A stretch of 64,000 nt of DNA, from positions 2,175,880 to 2,239,879 of the forward strand of contig NZ_AP028155.1 in NCBI RefSeq assembly GCF_033096445.1, given 5' to 3'. Numbering within the stretch: the stretch's first letter is position 1; each line of letters begins with the position of its first letter. The stretch comes from Butyricimonas faecihominis (lineage in GTDB: Bacteria > Bacteroidota > Bacteroidia > Bacteroidales > Marinifilaceae). Below are positions 12,013 to 19,879 of the stretch, in pieces. The notes under the pieces were generated by a model. The model was not told the origin of the DNA, ran no database searches, and was given only the letters and a program-made list of their open reading frames with translations. A program made the translations under genes and the position numbers.

Positions 12013-12558
12013 AAAAATCAACAAAAAAAAAGGAAATTGTTCTTTAGTCAATTTTTCCCGTAAAATCCGATACGCTTTACTTACTTGTACTTTTACTGTA
12101 TTTACCGATATATCATACTTTTCCGCCACTTCAACATAGCTACATTCCTCGATGCAGGCATCCACAAAAATTGCTTTACATTTTTCCGGCAAAGAATTAA
12201 TTGCCAAATGAATTTTTTCGCTTAACTCTGCCCGTTCCATTTCATACTCCACACAAGAAGGATCCTCCAATTCCTCTGACAATTCCGTATCCCTATATTT
12301 CGTCCTTGTCGCATTTAATGACGCATAATGTATTGCAGAGAAACAATAATAACGGAAGGATTTATAAATAGACAACTTCTCCCTATTCACCCACAATTTC
12401 ACGAAAAAATCCTGAACTATATCTTCTGCCGTACTTTTATTACCGGTAATCCGGTACGCCACAACATACAAGTCAGGAGAATATTCATTAAAAATATTCT
12501 CAAAACAAGAACGATCTCCCTGCTTTAACCCCTTAACATCATTCATTTCCAACTCCAT
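11998..12558 (-). CDS. ECF RNA polymerase sigma factor (FecI-like)
   Basis: This 186-residue sigma-70 factor of the Bacteroidota ECF group directs RNA polymerase to its partner sus locus. Region 2 is visible at about 15-85 (FENIFNEYSPDLYVVAYRITG, shown as overlapping helices, then AEDIVQDFFVKLW). Region 4 is at about 120-175 (LPEKCKAIFVDACIEECSYVEVA followed by the helix-turn-helix VAEKYDISVNTVKVQVSKA). It is followed by fecR, susC and susD in the same direction, a typical trans-envelope signalling array. Its upstream region carries two palindromes, one of which immediately follows a -7 box. Confidence 0.93.
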   Translation of the reverse strand: MELEMNDVKGLKQGDRSCFENIFNEYSPDLYVVAYRITGNKSTAEDIVQDFFVKLWVNREKLSIYKSFRYYCFSAIHYASLNATRTKYRDTELSEELEDPSCVEYEMERAELSEKIHLAINSLPEKCKAIFVDACIEECSYVEVAEKYDISVNTVKVQVSKAYRILREKLTKEQFPFFLLIFLKSE

Positions 12559-12645
12559 AACGGATTGTATTTACACATTTACATCTTGCACCCAAAAAGA
12601 ACCGTTTTTATAGGCCTACCATACATACAAGCTCATAAAAATCTC

Positions 12646-12663
12646 ACTAAACGATCGTTTAAT
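12646..12663. promoter_or_regulatory. Palindrome, ACTAAACGATCGTTTAAT
   Basis: An exact 14-bp palindrome (TAAACGATCGTTTA, 12648-12661) lies about 90 bases upstream of the sigma-factor start. It belongs to the same motif class as the sites at 12752, 56619 and 56766. It is probably an operator in the leader of the sigma gene; the binding protein is unknown. Confidence 0.45.
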
Positions 12664-12751
12664 AATTACTAGTTATTACCACTCCTTCAATTTTTTCTTT
12701 CCTAATTATCAAACAATTATTCTTTTATCAATTTTCCAATTCGTCCTGATC

Positions 12752-12782
12752 ATTAAACGATCCTTTAATTAACACAAAAATA
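12752..12782 (-). promoter_or_regulatory. -7 box plus overlapping palindromic operator upstream of sigma factor gene
   Basis: On the minus strand, TATTTTTG (12782-12775) matches the Bacteroidota -7 consensus TAnnTTTG. Five bases further along is ATTAAACGATCCTTTAAT (12769-12752), a palindrome with one mismatched pair. No TTG is found at the -33 position, so the promoter is only a candidate. The layout of -7 box and palindrome matches that at 56752-56783. Confidence 0.45.
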
Positions 12783-13041
12783 AGAATAATTTATTACATC
12801 GAGAGATTTATAACCATTTTAGTATCATTCTATATGTCCGACAATATATAAAATTCGGTCCCACGACTTGCTCCTACCCGTGAATTTTCAATCCGAATAA
12901 AATTAAGAAATCTCAGGAGAGATAAGTTTCGTCATCTTCCCCAAGATTTCTCAATTTCAACAAACCCTGACATCATATAAACATGATTTATTCCTCTTAA
13001 TTATAATCTATTTTATAACATTCATTAGTCACAACTCATTA

Positions 13042-13467
13042 TTAATATAAAATTATATTCAATTTAAATCTAACAGAAACACTTCCTTTCCTATTAAATA
13101 TTTCTAAATCATACTCACCCTCATCTGCCTCCCGAACCTCATCCAGTGTAATGATCATGTCATTTCCTATTATATGAAGAGTATAATCTCTTTGAAGACG
13201 TTCTTTTGCTCCATATTTATTTATTTTTGTCAACACACCATCAACTTGCAAATCTGAAATAAAAGTAACCTTAAAACTCACGTTACTTCCTCTAAAAACA
13301 GTAATAGTTGAAGGCGGCGGTGCAATAATTATAGGAGCCCCCACAATATCACTTAGCATACCAACTTTTTGAGTTTGTTCTTTAGGCTTTTGACCATAAT
13401 CTACAGTAAAAGACATTAAGCTAATCAAAGAGATTAATGCAAAAATCAATAATAAATGTTTTTTCAT
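13042..13467 (-). CDS. Small secreted Ig-like domain protein
   Basis: This 141-residue protein has a signal peptide (about 1-25). After a low-complexity linker with IIIAPPPSTI it has one Ig-like beta-sandwich (about 55-141). The Ig signature is the late-strand pattern EADEGEYDLEIFN, equivalent to the DxGxYxC of I-set Ig domains but without the Cys. It has no recognised enzyme motif and no membrane anchor. It could be a periplasmic or secreted adhesin fragment or binding partner. It is a monocistronic minus-strand gene preceded by relic junction element B, so its promoter may have come from a former fecR-type locus. Function unknown. Confidence 0.7.
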   Translation of the reverse strand: MKKHLLLIFALISLISLMSFTVDYGQKPKEQTQKVGMLSDIVGAPIIIAPPPSTITVFRGSNVSFKVTFISDLQVDGVLTKINKYGAKERLQRDYTLHIIGNDMIITLDEVREADEGEYDLEIFNRKGSVSVRFKLNIILY

Positions 13468-13546
13468 AATTCATTGTTTTGTAGGTTAATAATATGGTTA
13501 TAACAAATATAAGTTGCTACATTTTTTATTTATTCTAATAGGATTT

Positions 13547-13595
13547 CATATATAAGTCACATCAACTAAAAAAAAGTATTACCCTAATTTCAAAA
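13547..13595 (-). repeat. fecI-fecR junction element, copy B (relic)
   Basis: It keeps AAGTCACATCAA at 13554-13565, AAAAGTATTA at 13572-13581 and the ATG complement at 13547-13549, with spacings identical to copy A. On the minus strand it still reads as a sigma-factor-like tail (FIIFLKLG then stop). The following ATG frame stops after four codons. It looks like a scar of a lost sigma/anti-sigma pair upstream of the Ig-like gene. Confidence 0.65.
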
Positions 13596-13718
13596 AAATA
13601 ATAAAATTATGATACAAAAACTTACAGCTTTACCCACAGGAATAAATATTTCTCTGTAACATTCTCTGTCAAACCGGTCAACTGGTTAGCAGCCTAACCA
13701 AAAACAAGATTATTCCTC

Positions 13719-16277
13719 CTATTGTTTAACCCATTTTACTGCATCTGCCACAATCTCTTGAGGCAGACAACCGTATTTTGTCTCAAACTTATCCTTTCGA
13801 TCTTTATCACTCAATGTGACTTTTGCCTCTTTTAAGAAATTAAATACCCCCAACGAGATCCATCCCGCCTCTTTGCTATCTACTGTTGCAATCACATTAT
13901 ATTCTTCTTCTCCATTACAAATCGTGTAATGAAGTTCTTGTTTAGGATCTACCGCTGTATTAACAGGCTTCGTATGATAAAAAAACACCTCATATTCACC
14001 CGGCTGTGACAATACTGTATTCCATTCTACACGTGATCCACCCGAACCGGCTCGTTTATAAAAAGCACTTCGCACAGGCATACCGTAAAAATTATTATCA
14101 ATAACAGGCTTCCAAGTATCCGGTTCCCCCGCTCTTGTTTGATATTCTTGCGGTCCTTCCTCGCCTCGAAACAAAGACACGATATCAAAACCTTTCGCCT
14201 TTATTATCCTAAAACAGGGATCTTCGTTATCAACGATAATTTCATTCGTATTTTGGAAAAATGTCATCGAATCCAAATTAAAAATCCCAGTCACGGTATC
14301 ACCAAGAACTCTTTCCGGTTTTTCCAATCTAACAGACATTGCACATGGAAAATTTTCAGCTAAAGGCATATTCAAAGAATAATTATTAGTAATAAGTCCC
14401 ATGTTTTTCCGGTTACGAACCTTAATTTCCCTCCCTTCATGAGGTGGAATAATCCACCCCTGCATATCCATTGTCATGATAAGTCCCGGCACATCACTCC
14501 GATTAAATACTTTAAAACGACAAAATATATCAGACGAAGAAAAAACATCCTTTCCTCCAAGATGAAACGCCTGAAATTCACGTATATCCAATTGTGGTAA
14601 ACCTTTCGCATGATACCATTTTTCTACGAGAGAATCCAACCTAAAACCAAACGCCTGTTGAAACTTTTGACAATACACAGCCCAAGAGACTTCTGCAAAA
14701 TGCGTACTAGCAATGGAATCCATATGAAATTTACAAAATTCACCACTCTCAATCTTCAACATCAGATACGTGAACAATTCTTCGCTTTTCTTAAGAACTA
14801 TACCACGAACCACTTCTGGCGACAAAGCACGATCCTGCAAAGCATCCTTTAAACTATTGTTTTTCAAATAATGTACAGCTTGCCAATGATCAGTCACGGT
14901 TATACCACCCCCACGATCCTTATGTGTCATATTTAGTAATACATCATGCAGAATCGGATATTCCTCGGAATCAATAAACAACGTTTGACCAAACAACGTA
15001 GGTATTATGCTACAACTTCCTCTTCCCAAAATCGTGGCAATATCTACATTCAATTTGGTCACCATTTTTTCCGAATCATCTTCTTTATCAGTCACCTTGT
15101 TCTGATATTTCTCGATCGAATATAATTTTTCCGGAAGGAACACCATTCCTGCCTGTTCTCGCTCTCCCGTCAAGCGAGACAAATTAGAAAAACAATAAAA
15201 ATTACATGGAGTTTCCAAAAGCGTTAACCGACGATAAGGGTAATGCTGGGTCGGGTCGAACTTTCTTTTAGCAAGCACTTCCCTAATCAATTCCCCCATG
15301 TTCCGTGTTCCATCATCCAACGCATTTACCTCCTCCCATTCTTTATCTGTCAGACTCTGTCTTTTCTTTATACACCCCTGCATCTCAAAATTAACCTTGC
15401 TATCTGTCAACACTTTTACCAACTGATCTTCAGGCATAGTATATTGTTCCAACAAGTATTCATGGCGAGGCAAATAATACAATTCCAAACGAGTCGTATC
15501 AGCTGCCCCCATTGAGGCCACGGTCACTTCCCGTTTCCGATATTCACCGACACACAAACTTATGCCCGGCATATCATGTGTAAAAACAAATGAAGTCTTC
15601 CCCTCTTTCTCATCCACCGTATCTCCTTGTGAAATTACTACCAGACGAGGTTCATGCTCAACGGTCAACGAATAACGGGTAAAATTCACTTTTCTATACT
15701 CCAACGGGCTATAAGGAGGTACAGACACGGGATACCATATACATTCCGGGGTCAATAAAGTATAATCCTCACTACAAAAAGCAGGTGTATACCCGTAACA
15801 AAATATTCCGAGACGATTCACATTAGAGAAATCATATTCCTTATTCTCTTGTTCCAAGAAACATATATCCGTTTCAATATTCCCTTCATACAGAACCACA
15901 ACACGACATCTCTCACTGGCAGCTAATTCTTTATCCAAAATAATCGCTTGACATTCTCTCCTGAATAATACGTTTTCCCCATTTACTTCAACCCGACTTA
16001 CCTTCAAGCCCGGGTTCAAATACATGACAAGAGGTATCCTTTCCGAATTTCCATTCGTAATCTCCATTTGGCTTTTTATTGTAAGACCTCCCCCTTCCAA
16101 CATTTTCACGTATAAATCATTGCACACAATTCTCGTTCCTGAATATGTACTATTTTCATTATATACTTGCCGATAAAGCTTTCTATTATTATCTATTACC
16201 CTATAATGATTATAATACATAAAAGCCAAACAACCGGAAAGAACAAACAAGACAGAAGCCCCCCATAAGCTTTTCCG
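13719..16277 (-). CDS. M1-peptidase-like membrane protein, C-terminal half of a split permease/M1 fusion
   Basis: This protein has about 852 residues from the ATG at 16277; the same frame stays open to about 16345. It begins with a membrane helix (SLWGASVLFVLSGCLAF) and continues as a periplasmic body resembling the M1-aminopeptidase-like part of ABC-permease/M1 fusions. Telltale segments are PECIWYPVSVPP, HDMPGISLCVGEYRKREV, and YPYRRLTLLETP followed by GMVFLPEKLYS. No HExxH zinc motif occurs, so peptidase activity is unlikely. The frame overlaps the permease gene by over 60 bases. A seven-T run at 16330-16336 (minus strand) joins the two frames if one T is removed. See the permease entry. 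Confidence 0.75.
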   Translation of the reverse strand, partial: RKSLWGASVLFVLSGCLAFMYYNHYRVIDNNRKLYRQVYNENSTYSGTRIVCNDLYVKMLEGGGLTIKSQMEITNGNSERIPLVMYLNPGLKVSRVEVNGENVLFRRECQAIILDKELAASERCRVVVLYEGNIETDICFLEQENKEYDFSNVNRLGIFCYGYTPAFCSEDYTLLTPECIWYPVSVPPYSPLEYRKVNFTRYSLTVEHEPRLVVISQGDTVDEKEGKTSFVFTHDMPGISLCVGEYRKREVTVASMGAADTTRLELYYLPRHEYLLEQYTMPEDQLVKVLTDSKVNFEMQGCIKKRQSLTDKEWEEVNALDDGTRNMGELIREVLAKRKFDPTQHYPYRRLTLLETPCNFYCFSNLSRLTGEREQAGMVFLPEKLYSIEKYQNKVTDKEDDSEKMVTKLNVDIATILGRGSCSIIPTLFGQTLFIDSEEYPILHDVLLNMTHKDRGGGITVTDHWQAVHYLKNNSLKDALQDRALSPEVVRGIVLKKSEELFTYLMLKIESGEFCKFHMDSIASTHFAEVSWAVYCQKFQQAFGFRLDSLVEKWYHAKGLPQLDIREFQAFHLGGKDVFSSSDIFCRFKVFNRSDVPGLIMTMDMQGWIIPPHEGREIKVRNRKNMGLITNNYSLNMPLAENFPCAMSVRLEKPERVLGDTVTGIFNLDSMTFFQNTNEIIVDNEDPCFRIIKAKGFDIVSLFRGEEGPQEYQTRAGEPDTWKPVIDNNFYGMPVRSAFYKRAGSGGSRVEWNTVLSQPGEYEVFFYHTKPVNTAVDPKQELHYTICNGEEEYNVIATVDSKEAGWISLGVFNFLKEAKVTLSDKDRKDKFETKYGCLPQEIVADAVKWVKQ

Positions 16278-17073
16278 CATCACGAAAAGACCATTCGGAA
16301 TTCTTGGATAAGAAATAACAGACAATATGAAAAAAACCGATCCCAGCTAACAAAACACTCCCTCTTTGTAAAAGATAACTCTCTAGATTTACGTGTCCCG
16401 TAAAATCAGAAAACATATTGGGTACATAACGAGCACAAGGATCTAACAATCCATGTAACAAATGAGCCGTACCAAAAGTCAACCCACTAAATATCAACAC
16501 TAACAAAATAAGACTCATTCCCGAATTACGCACCCAACGAATCATGAAACCGGAAAAGCCTAGGAAGTAAACTAATGTCGGAAACGTGAGTGTAATCCAA
16601 TAAAACAAGTAATATGACAAATCAAAAGAATGAGAATACAAAACAAGATTAATAACTATCGAAACGGCAAATGCAAGCCCATTTAATAAGGTCACGACCA
16701 ACAATTTCCCTAGAAAATTACCAGTCACGATTTCCCGGTTACTCTGAGGATGAGAATATAAAGCCTCTTTCGTACCTATTTTATATTTTCTCAAATCGTT
16801 CACCACGAGAGAAACAACAAGTAACAGTTGAATCAAATTAAAATAATAGGCACTTTTAAACGGGATAGATGAAGCCAAAGCCTGAGAGGACCAATCCATG
16901 TGGAATTGTAACAAATCATTTATCGAACCGCTACCATCTCCCCTTGACAGGAACGAATACTGATATACGACAGCCCCTAAAAGAGCCAAAATCGCAAAAA
17001 TTCGAAACAAGATACTCCTACGCACCCGCTTGAATTCGTATTCCGCCTCTATAAAAATATTGTTCTTACCCAT
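16210..17073 (-). CDS. ABC-2 type permease domain protein, N-terminal half of a split fusion
   Basis: This 287-residue integral membrane protein has about six hydrophobic helices. The first follows a charged N terminus (FKRVRRSILFRIFAILALL). The loop LYSHPQSNREIVTGNFLGKLLV is typical of ABC-2 permeases. Its last 29 residues (after YFLSKN) look non-native. With one T fewer at 16330-16336, translation would pass through GFFILSVISYPRIPNG into the M1-like protein, as in intact family members. No ABC ATPase gene is adjacent, so the energising partner must be elsewhere or lost. Junction element C lies just upstream and may overlap the promoter. Confidence 0.75.
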   Translation of the reverse strand: MGKNNIFIEAEYEFKRVRRSILFRIFAILALLGAVVYQYSFLSRGDGSGSINDLLQFHMDWSSQALASSIPFKSAYYFNLIQLLLVVSLVVNDLRKYKIGTKEALYSHPQSNREIVTGNFLGKLLVVTLLNGLAFAVSIVINLVLYSHSFDLSYYLFYWITLTFPTLVYFLGFSGFMIRWVRNSGMSLILLVLIFSGLTFGTAHLLHGLLDPCARYVPNMFSDFTGHVNLESYLLQRGSVLLAGIGFFHIVCYFLSKNSEWSFRDAEKLMGGFCLVCSFRLFGFYVL

Positions 17074-17122
17074 AATACAACATTTTAATTTTTACACACA
17101 CATCATATCCCTAAGCCGCCTC

Positions 17123-17168
17123 CATATATAAGTCACATCAATGAAGAAAAAGTATTATCCCGATTCTC
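17123..17168 (-). repeat. fecI-fecR junction element, copy C (relic)
   Basis: AAGTCACATCAA at 17130-17141, AAAAGTATTA at 17148-17157 and the ATG complement at 17123-17125 keep the spacings of copies A and B. The ATG is followed by ATGGAGGCGGCTTAG, so the frame dies at once. It sits about 50 bases upstream of the permease start. Confidence 0.65.
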
Positions 17169-17232
17169 AAAAATTATAAAAAACCGACCATATTAATTTC
17201 ACCTGTTCTCCCTTTCCCCCTCACACTTACTC

Positions 17233-17336
17233 TTACATCTGTCCCTTCATCGTTTCGTTATATCATCGTTAAGTCTCCGTTACTATAGAACCTAGATTTA
17301 ACGATGATATAACGAATAGATAACGAACAGATGTAA
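17233..17336. repeat. Inverted repeat made of 11-bp TAACGA-type units
   Basis: There is a perfect 18-bp inverted pair at 17255-17272 and 17298-17315, with a 25-base spacer. A second inverted pair (TTACATCTGT at 17233, ACAGATGTAA at 17327) encloses it. The right arm contains three direct 11-bp units: TAACGATGATA, TAACGAATAGA, TAACGAACAGA (17299-17331). The period is about one helical turn, as in protein-binding iterons. It lies at the 3' end of the phosphorothioation operon; it could be a terminator, a binding array or an island boundary. Confidence 0.7.
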
Positions 17337-17775
17337 AGCAAAGTATTGAGTAACAAACAATAAACTCCGATACTATACAAATCCAACTGAAAAGAAAAAG
17401 AGATCGGCTTTTATTGTTGATCATAGATTGTTATTTAAAATAGCCAATATCCGTACGGATAGTAATTTCTCCCTCCTCACTTATAGCTGTAGAGAAATTC
17501 ACAAATATCTATACTTTTGCTACCCAACCATGTATCAGCACCTCTTTACAAAATTTGAATATACCACTGATCAAGAAAGAATTTCTATCTAAAGCAGTAT
17601 CAGAGAACATATATAAATTCAAATTTGATGAAAATTTATATAAGTCTTTACCCCCAATAGATACATTCATCAAAATAAACATATTCATCAAACGGTCTAT
17701 TCCGGTAAGTATTCTACAGGAAAAATCATTTTCCAGTATCCTTACTAGCAATCCGCAAAATTTTGATAAAGAGAA

Positions 17776-18789
17776 CTATACGGCAATCCTCTCTCGAATA
17801 CTTTTTTCAACAGCAAGAAACGACTGTAATTCCGAAATAAACTCAAACTCTTCAAGTTGCTCAATGATTCTTTTCCTATCAAAAAGAAGCTGATCATACA
17901 AAATTTCATCATGTTGATGAAATTTTTTTTTCATTGGAATACTTATTGCATATGGAATGAACATAGCGTGAATTGCTAATTTAGAAAAACAGAGAAATTC
18001 TTTAAATCTCTGGGTATCATATTGCTTATAATTCCACTCTTTTCCACAAGCACATTGAGCAAGTATTATAATCATATTGGGAATTCTATCAATAAAAGGT
18101 AACCAAGCTATTATATCTAAGCCTCTTTCTTGAGTATTCGTGTTAGGAATTGAATTCAATTTGTCCAAGTTTATTCTCATATTCAATTCTTCTGCCAATT
18201 TTGAAATCTTAGTTTTAGCATTACCTTTATATAATGACTTTTTCCCAAATACTTTTATTATAGCTTTTGGCGGGAGAAAGGATTTCAGACTATAAAAAGA
18301 TAATGTCTCAAAATCGACAGCCAACTCTGAAGCAATATCCTTAAAACAATTCAAATTAGAACACAAAAGTAGTAATATATATAATTTATGCTTACTCGAT
18401 AAATGCTCTTTCAATTTAATTTGATTCTTCTTAATAATAAAAGGATACTCATCAGAACTATATAAACTTTCTCGTTCACGACAGACATTAAAAATTGAAT
18501 AAAATCTTTCTTCAATTATATCATTTTTTTCTGCTTCGAGCGAAGCTATTTCCTCCAATTTATTCTCAACATCGTCAAGTGCATCCACCTCTAATATATT
18601 AGAATCTTTTATATCTTGTAATTTATCTGAAATATCAGCAACAGTTACTTCTTCTTTTAGAAATAAAGCATTCAACTCTACAAAATCAGCATACACATGT
18701 TCTATATATTTTTGTACATTGGGAGTTTCAAGAGTAAAATCTTGAAATTGCTTTTTCAATTTTTCATTAAAATTCATCACCATCTCCAA
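17776..18789 (-). CDS. Uncharacterised terminal protein of the Dnd-like operon, possible PD-(D/E)XK-type nuclease
   Basis: This 337-residue protein has no family I can name with certainty. The first 140 residues are helical and charged, with a likely coiled coil (ILEVDALDDVENKLEEIA). Around residues 235-262 it reads GLDIIAWLPFID then IIILAQCACGKEW. The pattern of Asp, hydrophobic strand, Gln-Cys-x-x-Gly-Lys resembles the D...(E/Q)xK core of restriction-like nucleases. The remainder is helical. It overlaps the ParB-like gene by 23 bases, or 11 if translation starts at MNFNEK. This implies coupled translation and a shared task. Candidate effector; activity is inferred from weak motif similarity only. 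Confidence 0.6.
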   Translation of the reverse strand: MEMVMNFNEKLKKQFQDFTLETPNVQKYIEHVYADFVELNALFLKEEVTVADISDKLQDIKDSNILEVDALDDVENKLEEIASLEAEKNDIIEERFYSIFNVCRERESLYSSDEYPFIIKKNQIKLKEHLSSKHKLYILLLLCSNLNCFKDIASELAVDFETLSFYSLKSFLPPKAIIKVFGKKSLYKGNAKTKISKLAEELNMRINLDKLNSIPNTNTQERGLDIIAWLPFIDRIPNMIIILAQCACGKEWNYKQYDTQRFKEFLCFSKLAIHAMFIPYAISIPMKKKFHQHDEILYDQLLFDRKRIIEQLEEFEFISELQSFLAVEKSIRERIAV

Positions 18790-19873
18790 ATACTCCTTTT
18801 TTTAGTAGTTCATCTTTAGTCTGCTTTATTTTAGAAGTAAGTTTTCTAATTTCCACCAAATCAGACTCAAGATTTATATAGAAATCTGTAATTTTATGAA
18901 CTAATGCATCTGCTTGCTCCAAAGATTTTAAAGAATTTTGTATATTTGTAAAAAATACAGATTCAACATTTTCTGTAAGTTCAAATGCCCGTTCCAAGTC
19001 TTTTCCCTCTCTAAAAGCAGAACAAGCTACAGGACTCCCTAATACAGCGTTTAAACTATTTAAATCGCTACTTTTACCCTTAATCCTAGTTTTATTTTGA
19101 TCATTCTTTTCAAAAAACCAAAATATTAATTCCTTCAAATTTGCTTTATTCAGACTTTTCAAAGGTCTATCTGATGACATATCAACTTCTAGAAATGCAG
19201 CAATATGACTTCGATTCAATGAATCCACTAAATATCCTACATAAAATGTCGTATCATCTAAATCCTTTATTTTATAAAAACCTTCATCTTCTACAATTCG
19301 ATATATCTCGTAGGCAATAATGACTCTTTTCACATACTCTTTCCGACTACCTATTTTTTTAGCTAATTCACTAACAGCATTATCTATATTTTCACCTTTA
19401 AATTCATCGAAATATAACTTGTACAAATACCGCGATTTTTCAGTCAGCCCCCAAGGTTTTATTCCAGTTATGTGTCTATAGCCTAAATATCTTCGAATTT
19501 CATCCTCTGTATTAAAAATTAAACATGGAATATGAGTTGGACGATGTTGGGCAGCCTCATAAATCTCTCGAACAGAAGCCTTCTTCACTGATGCTAATTC
19601 AGGTTCATTTAAAAGCTTTATTGCGGTTAAACGTCTATTCCCCTCTAATACTTTATATTTATTCCCTTCATGAACAACTAACAATTGCTCTCCTTTAAAA
19701 AAATCATTCTCCCCTATCGCTTGCATTAATTCTAATGTCGCAGCTTCCAAAAGCATATAATCAATAATTCCTCTTTCATCCAAATTATGCTTTGATCGAG
19801 GCAGACGAGGATTTTGCGGATATAAAATTAAATCTTTGTAATATATAGTCTGATAATCAGAAGTTGTTTCCAT
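18767..19873 (-). CDS. ParB/Srx-like protein of the Dnd-like operon
   Basis: This 368-residue protein has an N-terminal ParB/sulfiredoxin-like domain. The segment YKDLILYPQNPRLPRS is the usual first strand, and VLEGNRRLTAIKLLNEP near residues 75-91 is the ParB nucleotide-binding box (EGNRR, the counterpart of DGxxR). A helical middle (about 130-220) includes an HTH-like stretch (SELAKKIGSRKEYVKRVIIA). The C-terminal 70 residues are a likely coiled coil. Related DGQxR-type folds occur in DndB and SspE, so it may regulate or execute phosphorothioate-dependent restriction. The gene lies 6 bases after the DndE-HerA gene. Confidence 0.75.
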   Translation of the reverse strand: METTSDYQTIYYKDLILYPQNPRLPRSKHNLDERGIIDYMLLEAATLELMQAIGENDFFKGEQLLVVHEGNKYKVLEGNRRLTAIKLLNEPELASVKKASVREIYEAAQHRPTHIPCLIFNTEDEIRRYLGYRHITGIKPWGLTEKSRYLYKLYFDEFKGENIDNAVSELAKKIGSRKEYVKRVIIAYEIYRIVEDEGFYKIKDLDDTTFYVGYLVDSLNRSHIAAFLEVDMSSDRPLKSLNKANLKELIFWFFEKNDQNKTRIKGKSSDLNSLNAVLGSPVACSAFREGKDLERAFELTENVESVFFTNIQNSLKSLEQADALVHKITDFYINLESDLVEIRKLTSKIKQTKDELLKKGVFGDGDEF

Positions 19874-19879
19874 AGCTAG

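Larger units (their letters stand above)
12559..13041. other. Intergenic region upstream of the sigma-factor gene
   Basis: This gene-free stretch of 483 bases lies between two minus-strand genes. It holds a minus-strand -7 box at 12775-12782, the palindromes at 12646-12663 and 12752-12769, and an 8-bp inverted repeat (AGAAATCT at 12906, AGATTTCT at 12944) that could help terminate transcription from the Ig-like gene. No coding frame in it looks real. Confidence 0.6.
17074..17775. other. Intergenic region with relic element C and iteron-like inverted repeat
   Basis: This 702-base gap lies between the permease gene and the end of the phosphorothioation operon. It contains junction element C and an inverted repeat (17233-17336). 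An open but unconvincing plus-strand frame (about 17444-17893) has no start codon of quality and runs into the opposite-strand gene. It could hold a decayed gene fragment, but I do not recognise it. Confidence 0.55.

Noticed and set aside
17444-17893. Plus-strand open frame between the permease and the Dnd-like operon
   Set aside because: It has no good start codon, no recognisable motif, and its last third is antisense to the terminal operon gene. AT-rich DNA easily leaves such frames open.
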